In this document: piece by piece, positions 18,501 to 25,637 of the stretch
How the letters are laid out: each line of letters opens with the position of its first letter
How positions within the stretch are numbered: position 1 is the stretch's first letter
Assembly: GCF_014201735.1 (NCBI RefSeq)
Contig: NZ_JACHFE010000008.1
Location: 1 to 64,000 of the forward strand
Length of the DNA stretch: 64,000 bases
Direction of reading: 5' to 3'
Source of the DNA: Marinobacter oulmenensis
Lineage (GTDB): Bacteria; Pseudomonadota; Gammaproteobacteria; Pseudomonadales; Oleiphilaceae
Notes under the pieces: model-generated
The model's input: only the letters and a program-made list of their open reading frames with translations
Databases searched by the model: none
What the model was told of the DNA's origin: nothing
Translations under genes and position numbers: made by a program

Positions 18501-18892
18501 CCATCGACCACCCCATCACCGTCACAAACGAGGGCTGCGACACAGACCGCTGGCTGTTCCGCTGCACCAACGCCAGCACCAATGCCTGGGAGCTGATCAG
18601 CGAAAAGCGTGGGCTGGTTTGGTCCGGTACCTACACCCAGACCGGTGACGACGTGGCCCCTATCAACCCCCGCACCCGGGGCGAAGACGGCGCCGGCGGT
18701 GTGCCCTACATGACCATCCCGGCCGCAGCCAATGGCGGTGGCTGGAATACCGGCAATGTGATCCGAATCAACACCGTAGGCGCAATCGCCGATTTCTGGA
18801 TTGCCCGCGCTATTCAGCAGTCTGACGAACCGCTGGATGAAGGCGCAGATGGCTGCGAAATCTACGCCCTGGGCAACATCGACCGACCGTAA
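15521..18892 (+). CDS. Large tail protein with repeated beta domains
   Basis: 1123 residues, unrecognised as a whole. The first 310 or so residues contain helices and are unlike the rest. From about residue 325 the chain is beta-rich, and a motif of the form G-x-[IVM]-[DN]-Y-x-x-G recurs, with its first residue near 354 (GTIDYTTG), 558 (GAVDYQNG), 678 (GSMDYLSG) and 760 (GQINYQYG). A weaker copy is near 897 (LDRATGNVTF). This suggests four or five stacked Ig-like domains. Position after the tape measure points to the tail tip or a fibre base. No enzyme motif was found. Confidence 0.8.
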   Translation: MPIQEQNIKFLASQVMDDVPEGGGAATGNEIPDGEMNNVYPDISDLDRAMGRFNLRKLFLAVRTLSTDLFGGAKTVVTALPEDPAIGYTLFTTDAPFDTREQAANRVEAYLFKGPMWHGALYENHIEGMRQIRIIQRDESTTLPPRGKTLCLVQNEGEPGEKEQYVRVTDVSAEMQTFTGEGGQPFQRLIVSLDLSDALRFDFTGHQVNEYDNYNYNIGARLRDTTVADATRYFGAQYLQAAASIGDYSVRAQSMFTQLVPAAQSEEPVTNQSLNPEIIRTINAGTRDVEAPQQAHSWARTITPENRSRNIVQTLSPIPAPGSLTFSFMAQGNFYTLTDNGEGQLSGSDPSIGVGTIDYTTGAVSITMGALPDVGSSVIGIFASPVHFQKLAGHADIDATITLEQSVGEPIKPGSLTLTWLVDGVTKTATAAANGTISGDATGYASHVAGEFVLELTTPPDPQTKLGADYERQTAETLVFNGLSETDGMVSLNVGEAVEPGTMEAEWYSESVTKRDSVIVENRMLWVPGKRTNTESTTRRYHNIVSDDGTGGWAGSAGAVDYQNGSATLGVLPDVMTEQNWSSDTGEWRSSSNQSGSEVTRFATGTVTVRYVPAGAAATAVSTELDLPPLQIRVLPRLLDILTVQGSVEFIWNGKTYIDRQGAIYTDIQANGSGTPVGSMDYLSGTATLDDYDTGSGAVEVTSLLGVYGDWFTGETFFRAPSAPLIPQSLQVLATTIEGEQISATSDQDGNIVGDRATGQINYQYGTAEVAFGQLVDDSTLTAEEKAESWYDPANVNASGMIWRPTYVQPSTMRYNAVAVSYLPLDADIVGIDAVRLPADGRVPIYRKGDVVMIMHPQDSAPQTVANGDTIATRPRLAWVRVLDADGDQVTTGYTLDRATGNVTFDDVTGIIMPITVRHTVGDLRLVTDVQITGDITVSRPLTHDYPAGETIVASCLIHGDRRARVSATWDEETWNGTWADARQGDEATATLNTIDHPITVTNEGCDTDRWLFRCTNASTNAWELISEKRGLVWSGTYTQTGDDVAPINPRTRGEDGAGGVPYMTIPAAANGGGWNTGNVIRINTVGAIADFWIARAIQQSDEPLDEGADGCEIYALGNIDRP

Positions 18893-18902
18893 CGGAGACA
18901 CC

Positions 18903-19382
18903 ATGGACATATCACCAGCGCACCAGACGGCAGTAGAGGAAGCCACCCGAGTGCCGGCGCTTCACGCTCGCCTGGCCCTGCTGCAGCAAACAGACGAGCA
19001 ATCCACCGACCGTGCCAGCATCGCCATATTCGGTGGTACCCGCCCGAGCCCGGGCGGCACACCAGCCAGCGGGCCGATTGTCACCATGCTGATGACCGCG
19101 AACGCCGGTGCGGTCGATGAGCAGCTATACCAGCTCGCCCTCGATGCCCCGCTGGAGGGGCAGAACACGGGGGCCGCCCCGGACACAGGCACCATCCCAG
19201 CCTGGGCGCGGATCTATAACCCTGCCGGCGGTTGGTGGGCCGATGTATCCGTGTCTGTTGAAGGCGACGGCGGGGAGATTCAGATGGTGGCCACCGGCAC
19301 CGAGGGCGACCCGGCGGAGCCAGTAGTTCGGCTTTTTAATGGGGCGTTTGCGCGTCTGACTTCAGCGCTTTTTCAGGGGTGA
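18903..19382 (+). CDS. Tail-associated protein of unknown function
   Basis: 159 residues from ATG 18903 with GGAG 7 bases upstream, directly after the preceding stop. The N-terminal half is helical and Ala-rich; the C-terminal half is beta-rich with a WARIYNPAGGWWADVSV segment. Probably a small component of the tail tip; no family recognised. Confidence 0.75.
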   Translation: MDISPAHQTAVEEATRVPALHARLALLQQTDEQSTDRASIAIFGGTRPSPGGTPASGPIVTMLMTANAGAVDEQLYQLALDAPLEGQNTGAAPDTGTIPAWARIYNPAGGWWADVSVSVEGDGGEIQMVATGTEGDPAEPVVRLFNGAFARLTSALFQG

Positions 19383-19385
19383 TTT

Positions 19386-20801
19386 ATGACAGAAACGAAC
19401 TTGTTTGTATTCGGAGAAAAGAGCTTCGATCGCTGGCGGGCGTTCTATGTTGATGAACAGGGACAGGGGGACATAATTCCTCCTCCTGATGTAATTGACG
19501 GCTGGGTCTATGACATCAGCTTTGCGCCAGACCAAACATTGATGGCGGTTGCAGCGAACAGTGGTATCAAGGTTCTAAACACTTCCGATTTCTCGCTGGT
19601 GGCAGGAGCCCCAACTTCTGGAACTGCCCACGGATGCCATTTTTCGCCGGACGGCCAATTTCTGGCGGTGGCCTATCGTTACAGTCCCTATTTTGAGGTG
19701 TACAGCACATCGGATTGGTCCGTGGTGACGTCAAAATCCGAAGGTTCCTGGGTGCATTCGTGCCACTTTTCTCCAGATTCTTCCATGGTCGCCATTGGTC
19801 GCGAAAACTCCCCCTATATCAAAGTATTCAGCACAACCGATTGGTCTCTTTCTGCTTCGCCGTCACCAGCCAATGGCGAGCAACAAACTCGATGCGTAAG
19901 ATTTTCATCAGGAGGACAATGGCTGGCGACAGGCCATGTCGATGGTCGACGGCTGAATGTATTTGATACCTCCGACTGGAGCTCATTATCAGTTCCGAGC
20001 CTGCCCGGCGGCGGGTATAACGCAGGTTATGGATTGGAGTTCTCTGCGGACGACTCAAAGTTGGCGGCAGCGCATGGTGCAAGCGGAGATTCTGAGGGAT
20101 TTCAAGTTATTGATACTGCCACTTGGACATTGGACGCTGGGGTTCCAGACTTTTCCAATTGCCGCTCGGTTTCCATTTCGGATGATGGCATTTACTACGC
20201 TGTGGGGAGCGATACAAGCCCCTACTTGAAAATCTATGACTCACGGGACTGGTCTGAAATTCCGGGATTTGACACAAATCTTGCAAACAGCGGAGTCTGG
20301 GCTGTCAGGTTTGCACCACAATCGGTGACCAAGAAGCAGGCGACGGTCGAGGTCAAAGCGTTTGATGGTTCTGCCTATGCCGGGGCGCAGATCTCCCTGA
20401 GAAAAGACAACGGCGGGCTGGTGCTGACTGGAACCACTGACCAGTCCGGCACCGTTGGAATCGCCAGCCCCCTTGTGCCCAACCGACTTTGGGCAACGGT
20501 CATCGGCGCCACGACGGATGCCGCAAAAGTCATTTATCCGACAGCGGCAGTTGATACCGTCTACCTGCCCTATGACGGCGAGCGAGTGACTATCAGCAGC
20601 AATCTCACCACCCAATCCGGCGCCCCCGGCGATGAGGTAGTGATCCGCAACTGGACCACCCGCGAACTTGTCGTCAAAGTTGTGCCGGACGCCAACGGCG
20701 ATTGGAGTGCCCAGGTGCCGCCGGGCACCTACGATGTCAGCTACATCGCCGAGAACTGCGCCCCGGTGATCCACGGCCCCTACACCGTAGAGCTGCCGTG
20801 A
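19386..20801 (+). CDS. Phage tail beta-propeller (WD40-like) protein with C-terminal Ig-like domain
   Basis: 471 residues. Six repeats of about 41-47 residues (41-80, 81-121, 122-167, 168-210, 211-257, 258-302) share the pattern hydrophobic-x-F-[SA]-PDG-x-x-LAVA followed by KV-[FY]-x-T-x-DWS. The strand at 303-312 (VWAVRFAPQ) and the N-terminal strands (4-40) would close a seventh blade. Residues 313-471 look like one or two Ig/carboxypeptidase-regulatory-like domains. The propeller DNA (19386-20321) is lower in GC than its flanks, which suggests a swapped module. Position in the tail-tip block suggests receptor binding. Confidence 0.85.
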   Translation: MTETNLFVFGEKSFDRWRAFYVDEQGQGDIIPPPDVIDGWVYDISFAPDQTLMAVAANSGIKVLNTSDFSLVAGAPTSGTAHGCHFSPDGQFLAVAYRYSPYFEVYSTSDWSVVTSKSEGSWVHSCHFSPDSSMVAIGRENSPYIKVFSTTDWSLSASPSPANGEQQTRCVRFSSGGQWLATGHVDGRRLNVFDTSDWSSLSVPSLPGGGYNAGYGLEFSADDSKLAAAHGASGDSEGFQVIDTATWTLDAGVPDFSNCRSVSISDDGIYYAVGSDTSPYLKIYDSRDWSEIPGFDTNLANSGVWAVRFAPQSVTKKQATVEVKAFDGSAYAGAQISLRKDNGGLVLTGTTDQSGTVGIASPLVPNRLWATVIGATTDAAKVIYPTAAVDTVYLPYDGERVTISSNLTTQSGAPGDEVVIRNWTTRELVVKVVPDANGDWSAQVPPGTYDVSYIAENCAPVIHGPYTVELP

Positions 20802-20802
20802 C

Positions 20803-23274
20803 ATGGGCTACCGCCCGCCGGAGCGCACAGCGCCGGTCACCCTGACGGTCGGCTATAAAGCCCCGGGGCTATACCACCCCCGCGTGTTGACCGAGAACTA
20901 CCAGCCGCCGGCGCTGGGCGAGCCGCAGTGCTTGCCCGAACAGTATCAGGCCCCGAATATTGCCGACGGCCTGACCCTGCTCACGCCCTACAGCCCGCCT
21001 GCGTTCGCCCCAATTGCGCTCGATACCCGGTACATCGCCCTAGCCGGTTTCGAGCCGGTCACGCTTTACACCCCGTATCAGCCGCTGGCCCTGGGTAAGC
21101 CCATCGTCATCACCGAGGGTTACAAAGCGCTCGACCTGGGGCAGCCCCGGGTACTGGCGACGGACTACACCCCGCCGGCCATTACCGCCCGTGTAACGAT
21201 TGTAGACCCGTATGCACCGCCGGAGCGTTCCCTGCCGCTGGTACTGACCAACGGAATCACGGACGAAAGCGACGAGCCGGACGCCGAAGGGCGACTGCTG
21301 GCGGATCTGCCAAGACCCGTCCCGGCGATCACCTTCGCCGCCTTCGGGGCACAAGACACCACCTACAACCCGCCGCCCCTATTGAGCGCCGTGGTCCTGC
21401 GCGTGGGCTACATCGCGCTCCCGTTGGACAACCATGTGGAGCTGTCCGAGCAAATCGAGCCCGAGTCCTCCACCTACGGCAACTTGCGGGCCGATACCCC
21501 GGCGCCACGGTTCAGCCTGACAGCCACAGGTACCGGCGAAACCATCGCCGCCGGGGCGCTAGCTGCCCAACTGCCAGCCACAAACCCACCGGTGGCCCTG
21601 ACCAGCGAAGCTGTGCAGAACCTGGATCTGCCAGACAACGACGGCACCAGCACCCGAACCCGCCACGGCACCCGCTACCCGGACGCCTGGCAGGGCCTGG
21701 CATTCCGGCAGCACCACGGCCAGCCAATGGCATTGCTCCTGCAGGCGGACAACCAGGCGATGGAGCAACGCCGCAATAGTTTGGCCGCACCACAAGCGGA
21801 GATGATCCGCTTCCAGCGCCCGATCCGGCAGGGGCACCAGCATGGCATCGACGCCGGCAGCCACATACAGGCTCCATATGCCGAGGCCATCCGCACCCGG
21901 GCCAGCCAGCAGGAGCGCCACCAGCATGGCATCGACCGTCATGGCAACTCCGGCCTGCCCCATGCAGACACCATCAAGCGCCGGCCATCGGTGCGGCTGG
22001 CGGAACAGCAGGCACAACCGGCAGGCCGTGGCCTGGGCATTGGCAACCGGGAGGCATGGCCCGCCGGTACCCGGCTGGAAGTTCGCTGGACCAAAGCCGA
22101 TCACCCGGCACCCGGCTATTGGTGGCCCATCTACCAGCCCCCGGGCCTTCAAGTCGTCATGCCCACCGACGACTATCAGCCCCCGGCGCTCCGTTGCCCG
22201 GTTCTGCTGGGCAAGGGCTACCCACAGCAGCCGTACTGCCCGCCAGAGCCAGAACAGCCCACAATCATCATCCCGATCCGGGAGGAATACCGCGTGATCA
22301 ACGACTTTTCCATCACCGAACTAGACGGCACTCCGCTGTCTGCTGAGGATTTCAGCGCCAGCATCGACGCCGACTCATGGACTTGGAGCTGGAACACCCG
22401 CATCCCCGCCAGTGCCATGCCCCAAGTGCGGCCAGACACCACAACCCGAGTGGAACTGATCGCCACCATCAACGGCGAACCGCTGCGCCTGGTGGTTGAG
22501 AATATCCAGCGGGAACGGAAGTTCGGCGAAAGCTGGCTGCGCGTCTCCGGCCGTGGCCGTGCCGCTTTACTGGCTGATCCCGTGGCGCCGGTCATCCAAT
22601 ACACCAACGACACCGCCCTGACCGCACAACAGGCCCTGGCCGAAGCCCTGCAGGACAACGGTGTGCCTATCGGCTGGAACCTGGACTGGCAGATTGAAGA
22701 CTGGCAGATCCCCGCAGGCATCTGGTCCCACAACGGCACCTGGATAGACGCCGCCAAACGCATCGCCGAAGCCGGCGGCGGTTACGTACAGGCCCACGAC
22801 ACCGACCAGACCCTGCAAATCCTGCCCCGGTACCCGACCGCCCCCTGGGCCTGGGACAGCGCCACCCCGGCCATCTCACTGCCCGAGGATGTTGTGGAAG
22901 TGGAAGGCATCGACTGGCAGGAAAAGCCCGCATACAACGCGGTATGGGTTCACGGCGGCGAACAGGGCCGGGCCGACCGCATCATCATCGGCAGCACCGG
23001 CGGCACCAACCCCGCCCCGACCATCGTGGACGAACTGGCTACCGATCCGGCCATGACCCGACAACGTGGCCTGGCCCTGTTGGGTGACACCGGCAAGCAA
23101 GCCAACATCAGCCTGCGGCTCCCGGTCCTGCCCGAAACCGGCCTGATCCGCCCCGGCGCCCTGATCGAGTACCACGAACAGGGCAACACTCGGCGCGGGC
23201 TCGTGCGCAGTCTGAGTGTCAGGCACAACTGGCCAGAGCTATGGCAAACCATCGGAGTAGAGACCCATGAGTAA
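20803..23274 (+). CDS. Tail hub-like protein with N-terminal tandem 15-residue repeats
   Basis: 823 residues. Residues 12-150 consist of about nine repeats of 15 residues built on Y-x-[PA]-P-x-L-x-x-P-x-x-L (for example NYQPPALGEP and PYQPLALGKP). Similar units recur near 186-205 and 445-470, and a region around 345-410 has HQHGID repeats. Residues 500-823 look like a baseplate hub (gp27/late control D type): a DFSITELDGTPL start, then ARAAL-type and KRIAEAGGGYV segments and a C-terminal strand-rich domain. The joining of a low-complexity repeat arm to a hub is unusual. Unrecognised as a whole. Confidence 0.78.
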   Translation: MGYRPPERTAPVTLTVGYKAPGLYHPRVLTENYQPPALGEPQCLPEQYQAPNIADGLTLLTPYSPPAFAPIALDTRYIALAGFEPVTLYTPYQPLALGKPIVITEGYKALDLGQPRVLATDYTPPAITARVTIVDPYAPPERSLPLVLTNGITDESDEPDAEGRLLADLPRPVPAITFAAFGAQDTTYNPPPLLSAVVLRVGYIALPLDNHVELSEQIEPESSTYGNLRADTPAPRFSLTATGTGETIAAGALAAQLPATNPPVALTSEAVQNLDLPDNDGTSTRTRHGTRYPDAWQGLAFRQHHGQPMALLLQADNQAMEQRRNSLAAPQAEMIRFQRPIRQGHQHGIDAGSHIQAPYAEAIRTRASQQERHQHGIDRHGNSGLPHADTIKRRPSVRLAEQQAQPAGRGLGIGNREAWPAGTRLEVRWTKADHPAPGYWWPIYQPPGLQVVMPTDDYQPPALRCPVLLGKGYPQQPYCPPEPEQPTIIIPIREEYRVINDFSITELDGTPLSAEDFSASIDADSWTWSWNTRIPASAMPQVRPDTTTRVELIATINGEPLRLVVENIQRERKFGESWLRVSGRGRAALLADPVAPVIQYTNDTALTAQQALAEALQDNGVPIGWNLDWQIEDWQIPAGIWSHNGTWIDAAKRIAEAGGGYVQAHDTDQTLQILPRYPTAPWAWDSATPAISLPEDVVEVEGIDWQEKPAYNAVWVHGGEQGRADRIIIGSTGGTNPAPTIVDELATDPAMTRQRGLALLGDTGKQANISLRLPVLPETGLIRPGALIEYHEQGNTRRGLVRSLSVRHNWPELWQTIGVETHE
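20836..21240 (+). repeat. Tandem 45-bp coding repeats (15-residue protein repeats)
   Basis: About nine degenerate copies of a 15-codon unit, each encoding a Tyr followed by Pro/Ala-Pro and a hydrophobic residue. The copies differ at DNA level, so they are old or under selection for protein, not for DNA identity. Confidence 0.75.
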
Positions 23275-23488
23275 CATTTACAAGCGATTGCTGGGGCTAC
23301 TACCCAGTGAGCCCCGAGACAAAGGCGCGGTGGTAGCGACAACGCCAGACGGCGCCATTGTCGAACTGGTCACCGGCGCCCGGGTGCGGGTGCGCGGCAC
23401 AGCATCCGTGGGGGAGCATGTGTTTATTCGAGGGAAACAGATTGAGGGGCCTGCACCGGCGTTAACCGGAACCGACCAGATAATCTGA
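23267..23488 (+). CDS. Small C-terminal tail-module protein
   Basis: 73 residues overlapping the hub gene by 8 bases. Residues 20-62 form a small beta-barrel-like stretch (GAVVATTPDGAIVELVTG...VGEHVFIRGKQIEG), similar in kind to the short OB-like proteins that sit beside tail hub genes. It is the last gene of the prophage late operon. No named family recognised. Confidence 0.75.
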   Translation: MSNIYKRLLGLLPSEPRDKGAVVATTPDGAIVELVTGARVRVRGTASVGEHVFIRGKQIEGPAPALTGTDQII

Positions 23489-23665
23489 GTGAATGCAGTC
23501 GAGCCAGAACTCTCCCTGGAGTCACACCACTGGGCAGGTGTCGCGTCCACTAGGCAGGCATCCGTGCTTGCTGCTTCCATGCGAGTGGACGTGATTACTC
23601 TACCTTGCTGTGCATAAAATACTGTGAGCGAAGTTATAAACTTCATATAAGAGATGTCTTACATT
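23489..23665. other. Intergenic region with nested inverted repeats at prophage end
   Basis: No open frame of note. It holds a long hairpin: an outer stem (CGCGTCCACT at 23542-23551 with AGTGGACGTG at 23584-23593, one G-T pair) encloses an inner stem (GCAGGCA 23554-23560 with TGCTTGC 23565-23571) around a TCCG loop. No T run follows. Confidence 0.6.
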
Positions 23666-24118
23666 TTAGTTTCGGTAGTACCCGCTCCAATTTGAGACGC
23701 AGCCATTCCTGAAGTAGACGTAGCTCGCGGATCCGCTAGGGTAGTGATACGCCCATTGTGTTGTTCCCCCCGTGTTTATAGACGAAGGCTGCCCCCAGGA
23801 GCGCCTGACATCCGCTGGTTTCATTCCCCGCTTTATCTGATGCTTGATGGTCAGCCTCCGCATCTCGGTGCTGCTGATGTAGGGGCACTCATCCTGAGAT
23901 CTTGATCTTTTCCTTTCCTCGGGCTGGTACGTTTCCACGTCTGTTCCCGTATCTAGTTGCCCACCAACAGTTACGGGGGACACCGTGACTTCCTCGGCGT
24001 CATCACCGCAGGGAGAATCTGAAAAAACCGTCTGGCCGTCTACATCACATTTGAAAACGGCAGCAATAGATAGGGATGGGCTGGCCAAAGCCAGTACTAA
24101 CAAAGTCCATTTGATCAT
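23666..24118 (-). CDS. Exported DUF4124 protein with SmpA/OmlA-like C-terminus
   Basis: 150 residues from ATG 24118; GGAGGTGA directly before this codon fixes the start, and the upstream ATG at 24130 is part of that site. A signal peptide (residues 1-19, ending SIAA) precedes a DUF4124 motif (AVFKCDVDGQTVFSDSPC). The C-terminal half (KRGMKPADVRRSWGQPSSIN...WAY) resembles the SmpA/OmlA repeat of outer-membrane assembly factors. Likely periplasmic. Opposite in strand to the phage genes; it may be a moron or the first host gene. Confidence 0.8.
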   Translation of the reverse strand: MIKWTLLVLALASPSLSIAAVFKCDVDGQTVFSDSPCGDDAEEVTVSPVTVGGQLDTGTDVETYQPEERKRSRSQDECPYISSTEMRRLTIKHQIKRGMKPADVRRSWGQPSSINTGGTTQWAYHYPSGSASYVYFRNGCVSNWSGYYRN

Positions 24119-24568
24119 GCTCACCTCCATAAAACACAGACTATCCCATGGAGCCGCGATCTGCTGTAAAACTCTGTCAAAGGGGCGGGGGGTGATAGAG
24201 AGACGTATGTGCTTTGGTGCTCCTATAGTGCTACAGGGAGCTGTGTTTTTATTTAATTGTTTGAAATTAATGAGTTAAATTTACCTGTGCTCCCAGTCCA
24301 TCATCGGCGCGATGCTGAAACGCCTGGATGGCTCACCGGGCCGGCTCTGGTCTGCCTTGGCTGTCAGTGCTGTCGGGGTCGGGACTTGGGTGTTTTCCAT
24401 CGGCTGACCGGTCTGTCCGTTGCTGTGATTCTGATGGCGCTTCCGGGACCGTCATCGGCCCTGAAGTATTCGGGCCCAAGTCTACCAGTTCATCGGCCTG
24501 CTTTGCCCGTTGTCGTTGCCTTGAGGCGTAGGCAATAGCCGAAGCCTGCCCCCGCCCGGGCAGCGCTG
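24119..24568. other. 450-bp gap with a GC shift and a possible broken MHYT-domain fragment
   Basis: Bases up to about 24,285 are AT-rich and hold a weak hairpin (GCTCCT 24219-24224 with AGGGAGC 24235-24241) followed by a T run. From about 24,285 the DNA is GC-rich like the chromosome. One frame at 24,289-24,407 encodes a peptide with LWSALAVSAVGVGTWVFS, which is reminiscent of the MHYT sensor domain but ends at a TGA; a +2 shift would continue it. This may be a gene remnant at the prophage junction. No complete gene is seen. Confidence 0.35.
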
Positions 24569-25489
24569 TCAGGCCGGACTGCTATCGGACGAGCGTTCCG
24601 GAGTTGTCGGCTCCGGCTCCTTGGCTTCCTCCAGGAGCCAGTCCATGAAATGCCGGACGGCAGGTCTCGGGTTTGGGTGGGAGAAGAGCCAGTAGGCGCG
24701 CGAGGTGTTGGACGGTGAATCAAACAGGATCTCGAGTGTGCCATTGGTCAGTTCGTACTCAATCAGCCGGGGAGGGCACAGGGCGATGCCCTGGCCGGCA
24801 ATGGCGGCCGAACTCAGCAGGTTGAAATCCTGATAGAACACGCCCCGATCCAGATGGCTCGGGTTCAGCCCCTGATTCTGGAACCAGTTGCGCCAGGGCG
24901 CAGAGGTCTCATCGTGGAGTATGTCCAGCCTGAGCAGATCCCTGGGGTGTTCGATGGGATTCACGGTCTGCAGGTAGAGCGGGCTGGCCACGGGCAGGGT
25001 ATCGCCGGCGAACAGGCGCTGCTTGTCGAATCGTGAGGCGGGTTCGCCGTCGTACCAGGTGATCTGTATATCCACGTCCGGCGGAACCTCGGTCCTCGAC
25101 ACATCAATGTACTGAAAGCTGATGGCGTAATCCGGGTAACGGGCCCGGAAACGGTTGAGTCTGGGGATCAGCCAGCGCACCGCGATGGACGGCAGGCAGA
25201 TGATCCTCAGTTGTTCCAGATGCTTTTCGGTGGTGATGTTGTCCACGGCTTCATCAATAATCTCGAATCCTTCGGCCAGCTGGAAGGCCAACTGCTCACC
25301 GCTTGGCGTCAGCCGGATGCCCCGGCCTTTCTTCTCCAGTAACTGTATCTGCAGATTTTCCTCAAGCCGCCGTAGCTGGTGGCTCACAGCCGACTGGGTA
25401 ATGTGCAGCACTTCGCCGGCAGCCCGCAGACTGCCCAGGCGTGCGACCACTTCGAAGGTTTTCAGGGAGGAAAAGCTGGGACGTGGCAT
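24569..25489 (-). CDS. LysR-family transcriptional regulator (GcvA-like)
   Basis: 306 residues from ATG 25489 (MPRPSFSSLKTFEVVARLGS); a TTG 39 bases further upstream is less likely. The N-terminal winged helix-turn-helix (LGSLRAAGEVLHITQSAVSHQLRRLEE, about residues 18-44) is followed by the effector-binding domain with features of the GcvA subgroup (WLIPRLNRFRARYPD). It is divergent from the putP-type transporter gene, with 148 bases between, so it most likely controls the transporter-DUF1989-pxpB-pxpC operon in response to the imported compound. Confidence 0.92.
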   Translation of the reverse strand: MPRPSFSSLKTFEVVARLGSLRAAGEVLHITQSAVSHQLRRLEENLQIQLLEKKGRGIRLTPSGEQLAFQLAEGFEIIDEAVDNITTEKHLEQLRIICLPSIAVRWLIPRLNRFRARYPDYAISFQYIDVSRTEVPPDVDIQITWYDGEPASRFDKQRLFAGDTLPVASPLYLQTVNPIEHPRDLLRLDILHDETSAPWRNWFQNQGLNPSHLDRGVFYQDFNLLSSAAIAGQGIALCPPRLIEYELTNGTLEILFDSPSNTSRAYWLFSHPNPRPAVRHFMDWLLEEAKEPEPTTPERSSDSSPA

Positions 25490-25637
25490 AGATGACTCAA
25501 ATTCAAGTGATGGCTCAATATTAATCAATTTTCATTAGTTTTTCTTGAGGATAGTGTAGCAGCCACCTCGTAAAAACACGCATAAAACCAGTCCGGCTCC
25601 GGTGCCTGACTGACAACAACTCCACAAGAGGTGAGCC

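Larger units (their letters stand above)
1..23488 (+). mobile_element. Late region of an HK97-type siphophage prophage (left part outside window)
   Basis: An unbroken run of + strand genes in canonical siphophage late order: lysis, HNH, TerS, TerL, portal, ClpP-like protease, HK97 major capsid, gp6-like connector, head-tail adaptor, GpZ-like protein, tail terminator, tail tube, tape measure, tail tip. Neighbouring genes overlap by 1-8 bases or are separated by a few bases. No integrase, repressor or replication gene is present, so the early half must lie to the left of base 1 or be lost. Every structural reading frame is intact, so the element could be functional. The right end is placed at the last tail gene; an AT-richer stretch runs on to about 24,285. 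Confidence 0.92.

Noticed and set aside
21835..21936. Two identical 18-bp direct repeats (21835-21852 and 21919-21936), a possible CRISPR or recombination site
   Set aside because: They encode the HQHGID protein repeat inside the hub-like gene; there are only two copies and no spacer regularity. No CRISPR array is seen in the window.
24219..24252. Hairpin plus T run as the terminator of the phage late operon
   Set aside because: It lies beyond an oppositely oriented gene and has only a six-pair stem with a mismatch, so it is noted in the gap description only.
23489..24568. A tRNA gene as attachment site for the prophage
   Set aside because: No cloverleaf sequence or tRNA 3' end is seen in this stretch; the nearest tRNA genes are at 37.4 kb.
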